Below, one piece after another: positions 44,246-51,504 of a stretch of 64,000 nt of DNA. Position numbers and translations under genes: made by a program. The stretch covers positions 57,232 to 121,231 of the forward strand of contig NZ_PGTO01000011.1 in the NCBI RefSeq assembly GCF_003284725.1, read 5' to 3'. Every line of letters starts with the position of its first letter. The stretch's first letter is position 1. The DNA is from Paramagnetospirillum kuznetsovii (GTDB lineage: Bacteria; Pseudomonadota; Alphaproteobacteria; Rhodospirillales; Magnetospirillaceae). Under the pieces are notes generated by a model. It saw only the letters and a program-made list of their open reading frames with translations, was not told the origin of the DNA and ran no database searches.

Positions 44246-44278
44246 GACGCGGGGCCTCGTTGGCCCCGCGTCTCCTTC
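44246..44278 (+). terminator. Hairpin terminator after the degP-type gene
   Basis: GACGCGGGGCC-TCGTT-GGCCCCGCGTC, a perfect 11-bp stem, lies 10 bases beyond the stop. The tail (TCCTTC) is short in T, so efficiency may depend on other factors. Confidence 0.65.
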
Positions 44279-44321
44279 AAGTCAGCTTGACGCAAGCCTC
44301 CGTTGAAGGCAGGCTTAACCC

Positions 44322-44585
44322 ATGAGCACGATTGCGTTCGACACCCTGAAATTTGCGGAGCGCCTTGAAGCGGGCGGCTTTACGCATGAGCAGGCAAAAA
44401 CGGCCGCCATGGCATTCGCCGAGGCGTCCAGCGAACAGAATGTTGCCACCCGCGGGGATGTCGAAATTCTGCGCCGCGACTTGGATGCCAAGTTGTCCGA
44501 GACTAAGACCGAGATTCTGAAATGGATTTTCGGCACGGCCCTCGCCCAGGTTGGGGCCATCGTCGCCCTGCTGAAACTGCTCTGA
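44322..44585 (+). CDS. DUF1640/CCDC90-like small coiled-coil membrane protein
   Basis: An 87-residue protein: MSTIAFDTLKFAERLEAGGF is the start typical of bacterial DUF1640 proteins. A central helix (TRGDVEILRRDLDAKLSETK) with heptad character follows, then a C-terminal hydrophobic segment (WIFGTALAQVGAIVALLKLL) that should anchor it in the membrane. The eukaryotic relatives (CCDC90/MCUR1) are mitochondrial; the bacterial function is unknown. No good ribosome site is visible before the ATG at 44322. Confidence 0.75.
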   Translation: MSTIAFDTLKFAERLEAGGFTHEQAKTAAMAFAEASSEQNVATRGDVEILRRDLDAKLSETKTEILKWIFGTALAQVGAIVALLKLL

Positions 44586-44607
44586 GTCCTGCGTTTTTGA
44601 GGCCATC

Positions 44608-44862
44608 ATGGCGTGTTATCACCGAATGGCGGTTGGAGTGCTGCTTGTGATAGCGGCATCAGCTGCGTTATACGCGGCTGTCGAGCATGTCAGGCCAGCA
44701 ACATGGATCGCGATTGCGTGCGCAATCACTGCCATTGTCATTGATTCCAGGTTAAGTGGTTTCTCATGGCAAGACTTGAGCCGCGATACTGGGGGCGGTA
44801 TGCCTGGAGATGCCTGCAATGGGGGAGATTGCGGCGGCGGAGATTGTGGTGGGGGAGATTGA
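44608..44862 (+). CDS. Small membrane protein with C-terminal Gly-Asp-Cys repeats
   Basis: An 84-residue protein with two hydrophobic segments (~8-25 and ~31-46) and a tail built of NGGDCGGGDCGGGD repeats. The tail could bind metal through Cys and Asp, but nothing proves it. GAGG precedes the ATG at the right distance. The gene has a lower GC content at its 5' end than its neighbours. It lies 22 bases after the DUF1640 gene and ends just before the convergent gmk stop. I do not recognise a family. Confidence 0.55.
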   Translation: MACYHRMAVGVLLVIAASAALYAAVEHVRPATWIAIACAITAIVIDSRLSGFSWQDLSRDTGGGMPGDACNGGDCGGGDCGGGD

Positions 44863-44884
44863 CGAGGCTGGCCCCGTCTTTTCC

Positions 44885-45529
44885 CTATTCCAGCCCGCGC
44901 AACCGCGTCACGAAATCGTGCATGCCCACTTGGCGTTCGCGCTTCAGGCGCTCGGCGGTCAGGATGGCCTGGACGCGGGCGATGGATTCCTCCACTTCCA
45001 CATTGACGATAATGTAGTCGTATTCCGGCCAGTGGCTCATCTCGTCGCCCGCCTTGGCCATGCGCTTGGCCACCACCTCGGCCGAGTCCTGGGCGCGGGT
45101 GTGCAGGCGGCGTTCCAGCTCCTCCACCGAGGGCGGCAGCACGAAGACCGAGACCAGATCAGCCCGCGCCGTCTGGCGCATCTGCTGGGTGCCCTGCCAG
45201 TCGATGTCGAACAGCACGTCGCGGCCCTGGGCCAGCACGGCTTCCACCGGCGCCCTGGGGGTGCCGTAGAAATTGTCGAAGACGCGGGCGTGTTCCAGGA
45301 ACTCGCCGTTCTCCACCATGGCGTGGAAGCGCTCCACTGAAACGAAGTAATAGTCCTTGCCGTCCACCTCGCCGGGGCGGGGCGCCCGGGTGGTGGCCGA
45401 GACCGACATGGAGATGCCGGAATCGCGGGCGAGCAGGGCGCGGGAGATGGTGGTCTTGCCAGCGCCGGACGGCGACGACATCACCAGCATGAGGCCGCGG
45501 CGACCGATGGAGGAGGAAGTCTGGGGCAT
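44885..45529 (-). CDS. gmk: Guanylate kinase
   Basis: A 214-residue guanylate kinase, converting GMP and ATP to GDP and ADP. Walker A SSPSGAGKTT is at ~18-27, followed by the GMP-binding TTRAPRPGEVDGKDYYFVS and DIDWQGTQQMR. I chose ATG 45529; the codons upstream in frame are inside yicC. It starts five bases after the yicC stop, so yicC-gmk form an operon, the usual arrangement. Confidence 0.95.
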   Translation of the reverse strand: MPQTSSSIGRRGLMLVMSSPSGAGKTTISRALLARDSGISMSVSATTRAPRPGEVDGKDYYFVSVERFHAMVENGEFLEHARVFDNFYGTPRAPVEAVLAQGRDVLFDIDWQGTQQMRQTARADLVSVFVLPPSVEELERRLHTRAQDSAEVVAKRMAKAGDEMSHWPEYDYIIVNVEVEESIARVQAILTAERLKRERQVGMHDFVTRLRGLE

Positions 45530-45534
45530 GATAC

Positions 45535-46434
45535 CTACTCGATGTTCTGCACTTGCTCTTTGAACTGGTCGATGACCGCCTTCAGGTCGAGACCGACGCG
45601 GGTCAGTTCCACGTCGGAAGACTTGGAGCACAAGGTGTTGGCCTCGCGATTGAACTCCTGGGCCAGGAAGTCCAGCTTGCGGCCGATGGCGCCGCCCTGG
45701 CCGAGCAATTCGCGGGCGGCCTCCACATGGGCGCTAAGGCGGTCCAGTTCTTCCCGCACATCGGCCTTGACCACCAGCAGGGCCACTTCCTGGGCGACGC
45801 GGTCCTCGGCAAGGCTAGGGGCGGCTTCCAGCACGGCGGCCAATTGGGCCTTGAAGCGTTCGCGGATGGCGTCGGGGCGCAGGCTGGCGCAGGCGGCGGC
45901 CTTGGCGGTCAGCCGGGTGATTTCGTCCAACTGGCCGTTCAGCACGGCGGCAATGCGGGCGCCTTCGTCGGCGCGCATGGCGGCCAATTGATCCAGCATG
46001 CTGTCCAGCGAGACCTTCATGGCGGCTTCGCGGAGCTGGCGCGTCTCCTCGGTGTCGCCGCGCTCGGGGTCGACCTCGGGCTCCAACACGCCGCGAATGG
46101 CCAGCAAGCCGTCGAGGCGGGCAGGGGCGACGCCGGGAAAGCGACCTTCCCATTCCTTGCACATGGACAGCAATTGGGCCAGAAGCGGCGTGTTGACCTG
46201 CAACAGCGACTGCTCGCCGACCCGGCTGACCGTCAGCGACAGTTGGACATTGCCGCGCTTGAGGCGCTTGGCGGCGGCGTCGCGGGCTGCGATTTCCAGG
46301 GCGTCATGGCCCGAGGCGAGGCGGCAGCGCAGTTCCAGGCCGCGTCCATTGACGCTTTTTGCCTCCCACACCCAGGAGGTCTGGGCGTCGCGCCCTTCGG
46401 CGCGGGCATAGCCGGTCATGCTGGCAACTGTCAC
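45535..46434 (-). CDS. yicC: YicC family endoribonuclease-like protein
   Basis: A 299-residue YicC/UPF0701 protein. The signature SMTGYARAEG is at the start and EANTLCSKSSDVELTRVGLDLK near the end, with a helical middle. YicC proteins have been described as endoribonucleases that affect sRNA and adapt cells in stationary phase. I chose GTG 46434 (protein begins MTVASMTGYAR), with GAGG nine bases upstream; the ATG seven codons earlier has no ribosome site. gmk follows directly. Confidence 0.9.
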   Translation of the reverse strand: MTVASMTGYARAEGRDAQTSWVWEAKSVNGRGLELRCRLASGHDALEIAARDAAAKRLKRGNVQLSLTVSRVGEQSLLQVNTPLLAQLLSMCKEWEGRFPGVAPARLDGLLAIRGVLEPEVDPERGDTEETRQLREAAMKVSLDSMLDQLAAMRADEGARIAAVLNGQLDEITRLTAKAAACASLRPDAIRERFKAQLAAVLEAAPSLAEDRVAQEVALLVVKADVREELDRLSAHVEAARELLGQGGAIGRKLDFLAQEFNREANTLCSKSSDVELTRVGLDLKAVIDQFKEQVQNIE

Positions 46435-46509
46435 GGTGGGATACCTCGCATTCAATAACGTGCCCGGTTATAGCCCCGGCGCCGCTTCGCTCCAAGTGGC
46501 CTTATTCAT

Positions 46510-46584
46510 GAGCGCCTCAAACGCCGGGCGTTCGCTCCGCTCTCTTGGCTTTCGCGCCATGGGGCGCGCGCCCTCAACGGGCTA
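46510..46584 (-). repeat. Dispersed repeat (GCGCGAAAGCCAAG family), copy 1
   Basis: Read on the minus strand it has AGCCCGTTGAGGGCGC, then GGCGCGAAAGCCAAG, then CGCCCGGCGTTTGAGG. Related copies are at 57155, 59586 and 63793, with a fragment at 49196. Confidence 0.7.
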
Positions 46585-46625
46585 GTCGCTTCGCTCCAAG
46601 GTCAATCCTATGGTAACCTTCGTCC

Positions 46626-47069
46626 ATGACCGAGCGCCGCAGGCCGCAACGCGACCGCCCCAACGTCATCGAGATCGTGGTGCGCATTCCCGCCGACAAG
46701 GCCGATGCGGTGCGCAGCTATGCCGGGCGCATTTCGCGCCGCCGCCAGCCCATCACCCGCGACGAGGTGGTGGCGCGGCTGCAGGACAATCCCCATCTGA
46801 TGGAGCGGTTCGGCGTCAAGTCCCTGGCCCTGTTCGGCTCGGTGGTGCGCAACGACGCCAAGCCCACCAGCGATATCGACCTGATGGTGGATTTCCATCC
46901 CGGCCAGCCGGGCGGGCTGTTCCGCTTCGTCGAGTTGAAGCACGCCCTGGAAGGCATCTTGGGGCGGCCGGTGGATCTGATCACCTCGGGCAACATCAAG
47001 CCGCGCCTGAAAAAGCGCATCCTGGCCGAATGCATGCCCGTCTATGGCGAGGAGGCTTGCGGGATTTGA
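46626..47069 (+). CDS. mntA: MNT-type nucleotidyltransferase (MntA-like antitoxin)
   Basis: A 147-residue minimal nucleotidyltransferase. The active-site pattern is Gly71-Ser72 ... Asp83-x-Asp85 (LFGSVVRNDAKPTSDIDLMV). In the HepT/MntA systems MntA blocks the HEPN RNase HepT by adding AMP residues to a tyrosine. Here the gene is followed directly by a HEPN gene with overlapping stop/start, as expected. It has about 45 extra N-terminal residues rich in Arg compared with the shortest MNT proteins. The repeat at 46510 lies just upstream. Confidence 0.88.
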   Translation: MTERRRPQRDRPNVIEIVVRIPADKADAVRSYAGRISRRRQPITRDEVVARLQDNPHLMERFGVKSLALFGSVVRNDAKPTSDIDLMVDFHPGQPGGLFRFVELKHALEGILGRPVDLITSGNIKPRLKKRILAECMPVYGEEACGI

Positions 47070-47416
47070 GTTTCAAGGACTGGCGCGTTCGCATCGAGGA
47101 TATCCTGGAGGCCATCGAGCGCATCCGACGCTATACCGGCGGCATGACCGAGGCGCAGTTCGTCGCCGATGACCGCACAGTGGACGCGGTGATCCGCAAT
47201 CTTGAAATCGTCGGAGAAGCCGCCAAGCGGGTTCCCGTCGCCATCGTCGAGCGTCATCCCGAAATTCCGTGGAGCCGCATGACCGAGATGCGAAACATCC
47301 TGGTGCACGAATATCATTCGGTGGACCCCTCCATCCTGTTCGATACCGCCCGCCACGACATGCCGCCGCTGATCGCCCCCTTGCGGGCCTTGCTGAACGA
47401 CGGAGGCGGCGGATGA
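47066..47416 (+). CDS. hepT: HEPN-domain RNase toxin (HepT-like, DUF86)
   Basis: A 116-residue HEPN protein. The RNase/AMPylation motif RX4HXY is complete: Arg76, His81 and Tyr83 (MRNILVHEY). The only sensible start is TTG at 47066, overlapping the mntA stop (TTGA), with GGAGG ten bases upstream, so it is translated after the antitoxin. Its own stop overlaps the following SDR start (ATGA). All motif residues are present, so it should be an active toxin under MntA control. Confidence 0.87.
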   Translation: MSFKDWRVRIEDILEAIERIRRYTGGMTEAQFVADDRTVDAVIRNLEIVGEAAKRVPVAIVERHPEIPWSRMTEMRNILVHEYHSVDPSILFDTARHDMPPLIAPLRALLNDGGGG

Positions 47417-48165
47417 GCTCGTCCGTGCTGGTGACCGGCGCCTCGTCCGGCCTTGGCGCCGCCCTGGCGCGGGCCTATGCCGAACCGGGGGCAACGCTGC
47501 ATCTGTCGGGGCGCGACCGGGATCGGCTGGACGCGGTGGCGGCGGCCTGCCGCGATGGGGGCGCCGAGGTCCATGCCGCAACCCTGGACGTCACTCATGC
47601 GCCCGCCGTGGCCGCCTGGGTGGCGGAATCGGAAGCACGGGCGCCACTTGATCTGGTCATCGCCAATGCGGGCATCTCGGCGGGAACCCATGGCGGCGGC
47701 GAGAGTGCGGCGCAAGTGCGCGCCATTTTCGCGGTCAATGTGGACGGCGTGTTCAACACGGTGATGCCCGCGCTCGGCCCCATGATGGAGCGTCGGCGCG
47801 GACAGATCGGAATCATGAGCTCCCTGGCCGGTTTTCGCGGTTTTCCCGGCGCCCCCGCCTATTGCGCCTCCAAGGCGGCGGTGCGGGTCTGGGGCGAAGG
47901 CCTGCGCGCCGAGATGGCGGGTAAGGGAGTCGGAGTCTCGGTCATTTGCCCCGGCTTCGTCGAGACCCCCATGACGGCGGTGAACAATTTCCGCATGCCC
48001 TTGCTGATGCAGGTCGACGAGGCCGCCGCCATCATCCGGCGCGGCTTGGCGCACGACCGGGGGCGTATTGCTTTTCCCTGGCCCATGCATGTGGCGGCGC
48101 GAATCGCCGGTTGCCTGCCGTCTCGGATAATGGATGCCGTGGCAGGCTTCACCCCTAAAAAATAG
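47413..48165 (+). CDS. Short-chain dehydrogenase/reductase
   Basis: A 250-residue SDR with TGASSGLG at the start, NAG (VIANAGISAG) at ~80, and the catalytic Ser/Tyr/Lys in MSSLAGFRGFPGAPAYCASKAA. The end (AARIAGCLPSRIMDAVAGF) is hydrophobic, as in the SDRs related to lipid-modifying oxidoreductases. GRDRDRL after the second strand favours NADP(H). Its ATG overlaps the hepT stop, an odd partner for a toxin-antitoxin pair, perhaps only through compact packing. The substrate is unknown. Confidence 0.85.
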   Translation: MSSSVLVTGASSGLGAALARAYAEPGATLHLSGRDRDRLDAVAAACRDGGAEVHAATLDVTHAPAVAAWVAESEARAPLDLVIANAGISAGTHGGGESAAQVRAIFAVNVDGVFNTVMPALGPMMERRRGQIGIMSSLAGFRGFPGAPAYCASKAAVRVWGEGLRAEMAGKGVGVSVICPGFVETPMTAVNNFRMPLLMQVDEAAAIIRRGLAHDRGRIAFPWPMHVAARIAGCLPSRIMDAVAGFTPKK

Positions 48166-48246
48166 GAGGAAAGCTTTGCCCATTGTCGGCCCCACGTATA
48201 GGGCATAGGTTAGCGTTAAGAACAGTAAGTGAAAGGGGACGGGGTA

Positions 48247-49176
48247 ATGTCCGGCAAGAAGTTCCGTCTGGTCACACGATCGGATTTCGACGGCTTGGTT
48301 TGCGCCACCCTGCTGCGGGAATTGGAGATGATCGACGACATCATCTTCGTTCATCCCAAGGACATGCAGGACGGCAAGGTCGCCGTCACCGGCGACGACA
48401 TCACCACCAATCTGCCCTATGTGGACGGCGTCCATCTCTGTTTCGACCATCACGCCAGCGAGATGAAGCGGGTCGACGGCAAGGACAACCGCGTCATCGA
48501 TCCCACCGCCGCCTCCGCCGCCCGCGTGGTCTATGACCATTTCGGCGGCAAGGCGCGGTTTCCCCATATCTCCGACGAGATGATGGAGGCGGTGGACAAG
48601 GCGGATTCGGCCCAGTATTCCGAGGAAGACATCCTGGCGCCGTCCGACTGGACGCTGTTGAACTTCATCATGGACCCGCGCACCGGCCTCGGCCGTTTTC
48701 GCGACTTCAAGATTTCCAATACCCAGTTGATGCTTGACCTGATCGGCTATTGCCGCAATCACAGCATCGCGGAAATCATGGCCCTTCCCGACGTGGTGGA
48801 ACGGATTCACCTCTACGAGGCCCATGCCGAGCGCGCCGAACACCAATTGAACCGCTGCACCAAGATCCACGGCAATCTGGCGGTGCTGGATCTGCGCGAG
48901 GAAGAGACCATCTTCGCCGCCAACCGCTTCATGATCTATGCCCTGTTTCCCCACTCAAACATCTCCATGCATGTGATGTGGGGTGCCAAGAAGCTGAACA
49001 CCGTATTCGCGGTGGGCAAGTCCATCCTGGACCGTTCCTCCAAGACCGATGTGGGCCATTTGATGCTGGAATACGGCGGCGGCGGCCACAACGCGGCGGG
49101 AACCTGCCAGGTGGAAACCGAACGGGCCGAGGTGGTGAAAGCCGAGCTGATCGCCCGCATTCGCGCCGACGGCTGA
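48247..49176 (+). CDS. DHH-family phosphoesterase
   Basis: A 309-residue protein of the DHH/DHHA1 group (RecJ, nanoRNase, pAp phosphatase). SDFDGLVCATLL near residue 12 and CFDHHASEMKR (the DHH motif) supply Mn2+ ligands. The C-terminal DHHA1-like part ends with the substrate loop EYGGGGHNAAGTCQVE. It lacks the extra domains of RecJ, so a nano-RNA or pAp hydrolase is likelier, but the substrate is not settled. I chose ATG 48247, with AAGGGGA before it. Confidence 0.83.
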   Translation: MSGKKFRLVTRSDFDGLVCATLLRELEMIDDIIFVHPKDMQDGKVAVTGDDITTNLPYVDGVHLCFDHHASEMKRVDGKDNRVIDPTAASAARVVYDHFGGKARFPHISDEMMEAVDKADSAQYSEEDILAPSDWTLLNFIMDPRTGLGRFRDFKISNTQLMLDLIGYCRNHSIAEIMALPDVVERIHLYEAHAERAEHQLNRCTKIHGNLAVLDLREEETIFAANRFMIYALFPHSNISMHVMWGAKKLNTVFAVGKSILDRSSKTDVGHLMLEYGGGGHNAAGTCQVETERAEVVKAELIARIRADG

Positions 49177-49195
49177 TACCAAGGGATTCGGAAAC

Positions 49196-49216
49196 TCCCG
49201 CCCGGCGTTTGAGGCG
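49196..49216 (+). repeat. Fragment of the dispersed repeat (CCCGGCGTTTGAGG end)
   Basis: CGCCCGGCGTTTGAGGCGTCC matches the terminal part of the copies at 46510, 57155 and 59586. The rest of the unit is absent. Confidence 0.55.
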
Positions 49217-49275
49217 TCCATTGATCGGTTCCGATCAACGGACCTTGTATGAGGCGACGGATCGCCTGTTCATAT

Positions 49276-49378
49276 CGTCATTCCCGCGAAAGCGGGAATC
49301 CACGCATCGGCATCCTGTGTCTTGTGGGAAAGGCGCGACCTTGCCGCAACATGGCCCCCCGCTTACGCGGGGGTGACG
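49276..49378 (+). repeat. REP-like two-hairpin element, copy 3
   Basis: The ATTCCCGC-GAAA-GCGGGAAT hairpin (49280-49299) and the CCCCCGC-TTAC-GCGGGGG hairpin (about 49355-49372) are separated by ~55 bases. The order is the same as at 42537 and inverted relative to 17301. Confidence 0.8.
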
Positions 49379-49415
49379 CGGAAAAAGAACGAGCCGGACC
49401 TTTTTCCGCAGCCTG

Positions 49416-49838
49416 TCAGAACAGGTAGTTCATCACGCTGCCCGGCTTGACCGAGGCAGGCGAGGTGACCCGCATGTTTTCCTCATAGCTACCAATGCCG
49501 CGCAGGACTTGGTCGAGGAATAGCTTGGGCGAACCATCGGCATTATGGTCGTCGGTATTGTCCAGCTCGATTCCAAGATTGCCCCGATTGAGCAGAGGGG
49601 TAAAGCCGTCGCGATTTTCGCGTGAGCCGCGCTTGCCGTCGGGATTGAGGTTGCCGCTCTCCTGCTGGAACCGCAGGATCTGCTCGCCATTGACGCCCAG
49701 ATTGGGGTTGAAATCCAGCTTCTCGACATCGCCCCGCGTGGTCGAGGCGACATTGCGCCCGCCATTGCCGATGCGGGCTGTTGCCGCCGCGACACTGGAG
49801 GATGCTGCCGAACCTACCTGTTTGGTGCTCAATGCCAT
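49416..49838 (-). CDS. Hypothetical protein, Asn/Gly-rich, 140 residues
   Basis: It starts MALSTKQVGSAASSS and is rich in Asn, Gly and Asp, with NPNLGVNGEQILRFQQESGN and LNRGNLGIELDNTDDHNADG. It is predicted to be soluble and partly disordered, with no signal peptide, membrane segment or known domain. The ATG has AGGT six bases upstream. Its composition is unlike spurious frames of GC-rich DNA, which are Arg/Ala/Pro-rich, so it is probably real. It stands alone between a REP element and the hydrolase gene. Confidence 0.62.
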   Translation of the reverse strand: MALSTKQVGSAASSSVAAATARIGNGGRNVASTTRGDVEKLDFNPNLGVNGEQILRFQQESGNLNPDGKRGSRENRDGFTPLLNRGNLGIELDNTDDHNADGSPKLFLDQVLRGIGSYEENMRVTSPASVKPGSVMNYLF

Positions 49839-49935
49839 AATAGAACCTGGCCCATACGAAACCTGGATAGAGTAACCTTACACTAACCCAATCGTGAGCA
49901 TACGCCGGTTAACGAAAAATTGGAAGGGCCGTGGG

Positions 49936-50736
49936 CTAAAATCCCTTCTCCAACAACCATTGCAGCGTCTTGTCGGCGGTCGGCTCCCACCACAGCGTGT
50001 CGAGCATCAAGCCGTGGGGGGCGCCCGACAGCACTTCCAGGTCGGCGTCGAAATAGGCGGCGGTCTCGTAGAGGGCGAAACTGGGGACCAGGATGTCGCG
50101 GTCGCCTCCCATGACCAGGATCGGCTTTGCCCCGCGCGGCTTGGGCAAAAGCGGCCGCGCCGGGTTCAGCAGTTCGACGCAGATGCGCTGGGATTCCTGT
50201 TGGAAGCGGGGCAGCAGGGCGGCGACGTCCCTGGCCGGAGTCTCGTCGCAGAACAGGGCCTTGCGGATGATCTCGCCCTTGACCGCCGATGGCCCCATGG
50301 ACTGCAACAGGGCGAATTGAATACAGACATCGGGGGAAAAGATCGACATATGCAGGGCCGAGGACGCCAGGCCCGATGGCGGCACGCTGGACAGCAGCAC
50401 CGCCGCCTCGACATCGCTTTCACCCGCCATGACGTGCTGGGCCACCAGACCGCCCATGGAATGGCCGATCAGGATGCAGCGGCCGCCGATATGGTCCATG
50501 GCGCGGCGAACGTCGGACACGTAATCATCCAGCGAGGCATGGTCGTAGCGGCCCTCGCTGTCGCCATGGCCGCGCAGCGACACGGCGTGACAGGCAAAGC
50601 CCGCCTTGGCGAAGAACGGCATGAATTTCTCGGCCCAAACCCAGGCGCCGCAATAGGAGCCGTGAACGAACAGGATGGGGGGGCGGGCAGGCGGCGGCGG
50701 CGTGGTCGGCCGACAATACAAAAGTTCCAGCTTCAA
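49936..50736 (-). CDS. Alpha/beta hydrolase
   Basis: A protein of about 266 residues with the alpha/beta-hydrolase fold. The oxyanion strand is ILFVHGSYCG, the nucleophile elbow GHSMGG (Ser ~94), the acid probably in GGDRDILVP, and the catalytic His in GAPHGLML. The substrate is unknown (ester, lactone or C-C bond). The start is uncertain: TTG codons at 50751, 50736 and 50721 are all possible. I list 50736 because it begins just after the upstream gene's stop and precedes the first beta strand LELLYCRP. Confidence 0.82.
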   Translation of the reverse strand: MKLELLYCRPTTPPPPARPPILFVHGSYCGAWVWAEKFMPFFAKAGFACHAVSLRGHGDSEGRYDHASLDDYVSDVRRAMDHIGGRCILIGHSMGGLVAQHVMAGESDVEAAVLLSSVPPSGLASSALHMSIFSPDVCIQFALLQSMGPSAVKGEIIRKALFCDETPARDVAALLPRFQQESQRICVELLNPARPLLPKPRGAKPILVMGGDRDILVPSFALYETAAYFDADLEVLSGAPHGLMLDTLWWEPTADKTLQWLLEKGF

Positions 50737-50740
50737 CGGT

Positions 50741-51070
50741 CTACAAACCAATCTTCTTTTTCAGCCGAGCCAGCAAGCCGGGGGGAGGCGGCGGCGGCTT
50801 CTTGGCGGCGGGCTTCTTTTTCGGGATCGCGCCTGCGCCGGGGGCTGTCTTGGGGGCCGGCTTGCAGTTGGGATTGGTGTAGCTATAGAACATCCGGAAC
50901 TCGCCGTCTGTAGCGACCTTGTAATAGGCGATTTTCTTGATGAAGGGGTCGCGTTGGCAGCGGCGCTTGGCGTCGTCCTCCGCCTCGCCGCGATCCTCGA
51001 TCTCGCAATAATCCAGCTTGCCCTGCTTGAGCTCCTGGCCATCCCTGCAGCTGTAGACTTCCGTCGCCAT
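50741..51070 (-). CDS. Hypothetical protein with Lys/Pro-rich C-terminus
   Basis: A 109-residue protein. An N-terminal part has four Cys spread over 75 residues (YSCRDG, YCEIED, RRCQRD, PNCKP) and ends in FRMFYSYTNPNCK. It is followed by a basic Pro/Lys tail with KKKPAAKKPPPPPP and LKKKIGL. ATG 51070 was chosen as the first with a sensible N-terminus; the ribosome site is weak. No family recognised. It is probably co-transcribed with the hydrolase downstream, whose start is next to its stop. Confidence 0.6.
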   Translation of the reverse strand: MATEVYSCRDGQELKQGKLDYCEIEDRGEAEDDAKRRCQRDPFIKKIAYYKVATDGEFRMFYSYTNPNCKPAPKTAPGAGAIPKKKPAAKKPPPPPPGLLARLKKKIGL

Positions 51071-51216
51071 GGTGTCCGCCTTGTTGGTGGCGCGATGATA
51101 GCGGCGGACGCGTCCAATTCGCAACCGTCGGAACGGGCAAGCGAAGTATTCCGTTAACACTCTCGTGCTATAAGGGGAGGCCCCTCATTTGTCGGGGGCG
51201 AGCATGGCGAGGCGAC

Positions 51217-51504
51217 ATGGCCGACGACGACGCGATCAATGCAGCCCTGGGGCTGAGTGGTGACAACCGGGAAGCCGTCTATGACGTCTCGGTGGAGCTT
51301 TCCGCCGTTCTGGGCACCGCCAACCTGCCCATCGCCCAGCTGTTGAAGCTGGGTCGCGGCGCCGTGGTGGAGCTGGACCGCAAGGTCAACGATCCCGTCG
51401 ATCTCTACGTCAATCGCAAGAGGGTCTGCCGCGCCGAGGTGGTGGTGGTGGAAGATCACCTCGCGGTCACCATCACCGAAGTCCTCAAGCGCGCGGCCGA
51501 TTAG
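51217..51504 (+). CDS. fliN: Flagellar motor switch protein FliN
   Basis: A 95-residue FliN/SpoA protein: VYDVSVELSAVLGTANLPIAQLL, LGRGAVVELDRKVNDPVDLYVN and AEVVVVEDHLAVTITEVLKR are the core of the C-ring subunit that, with FliM and FliG, switches rotation. No other flagellar gene is in the window. The last 20 bases overlap the convergent nnrS gene. GAGG lies four bases before the ATG. A role as an extra FliN copy is possible. Confidence 0.88.
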   Translation: MADDDAINAALGLSGDNREAVYDVSVELSAVLGTANLPIAQLLKLGRGAVVELDRKVNDPVDLYVNRKRVCRAEVVVVEDHLAVTITEVLKRAAD

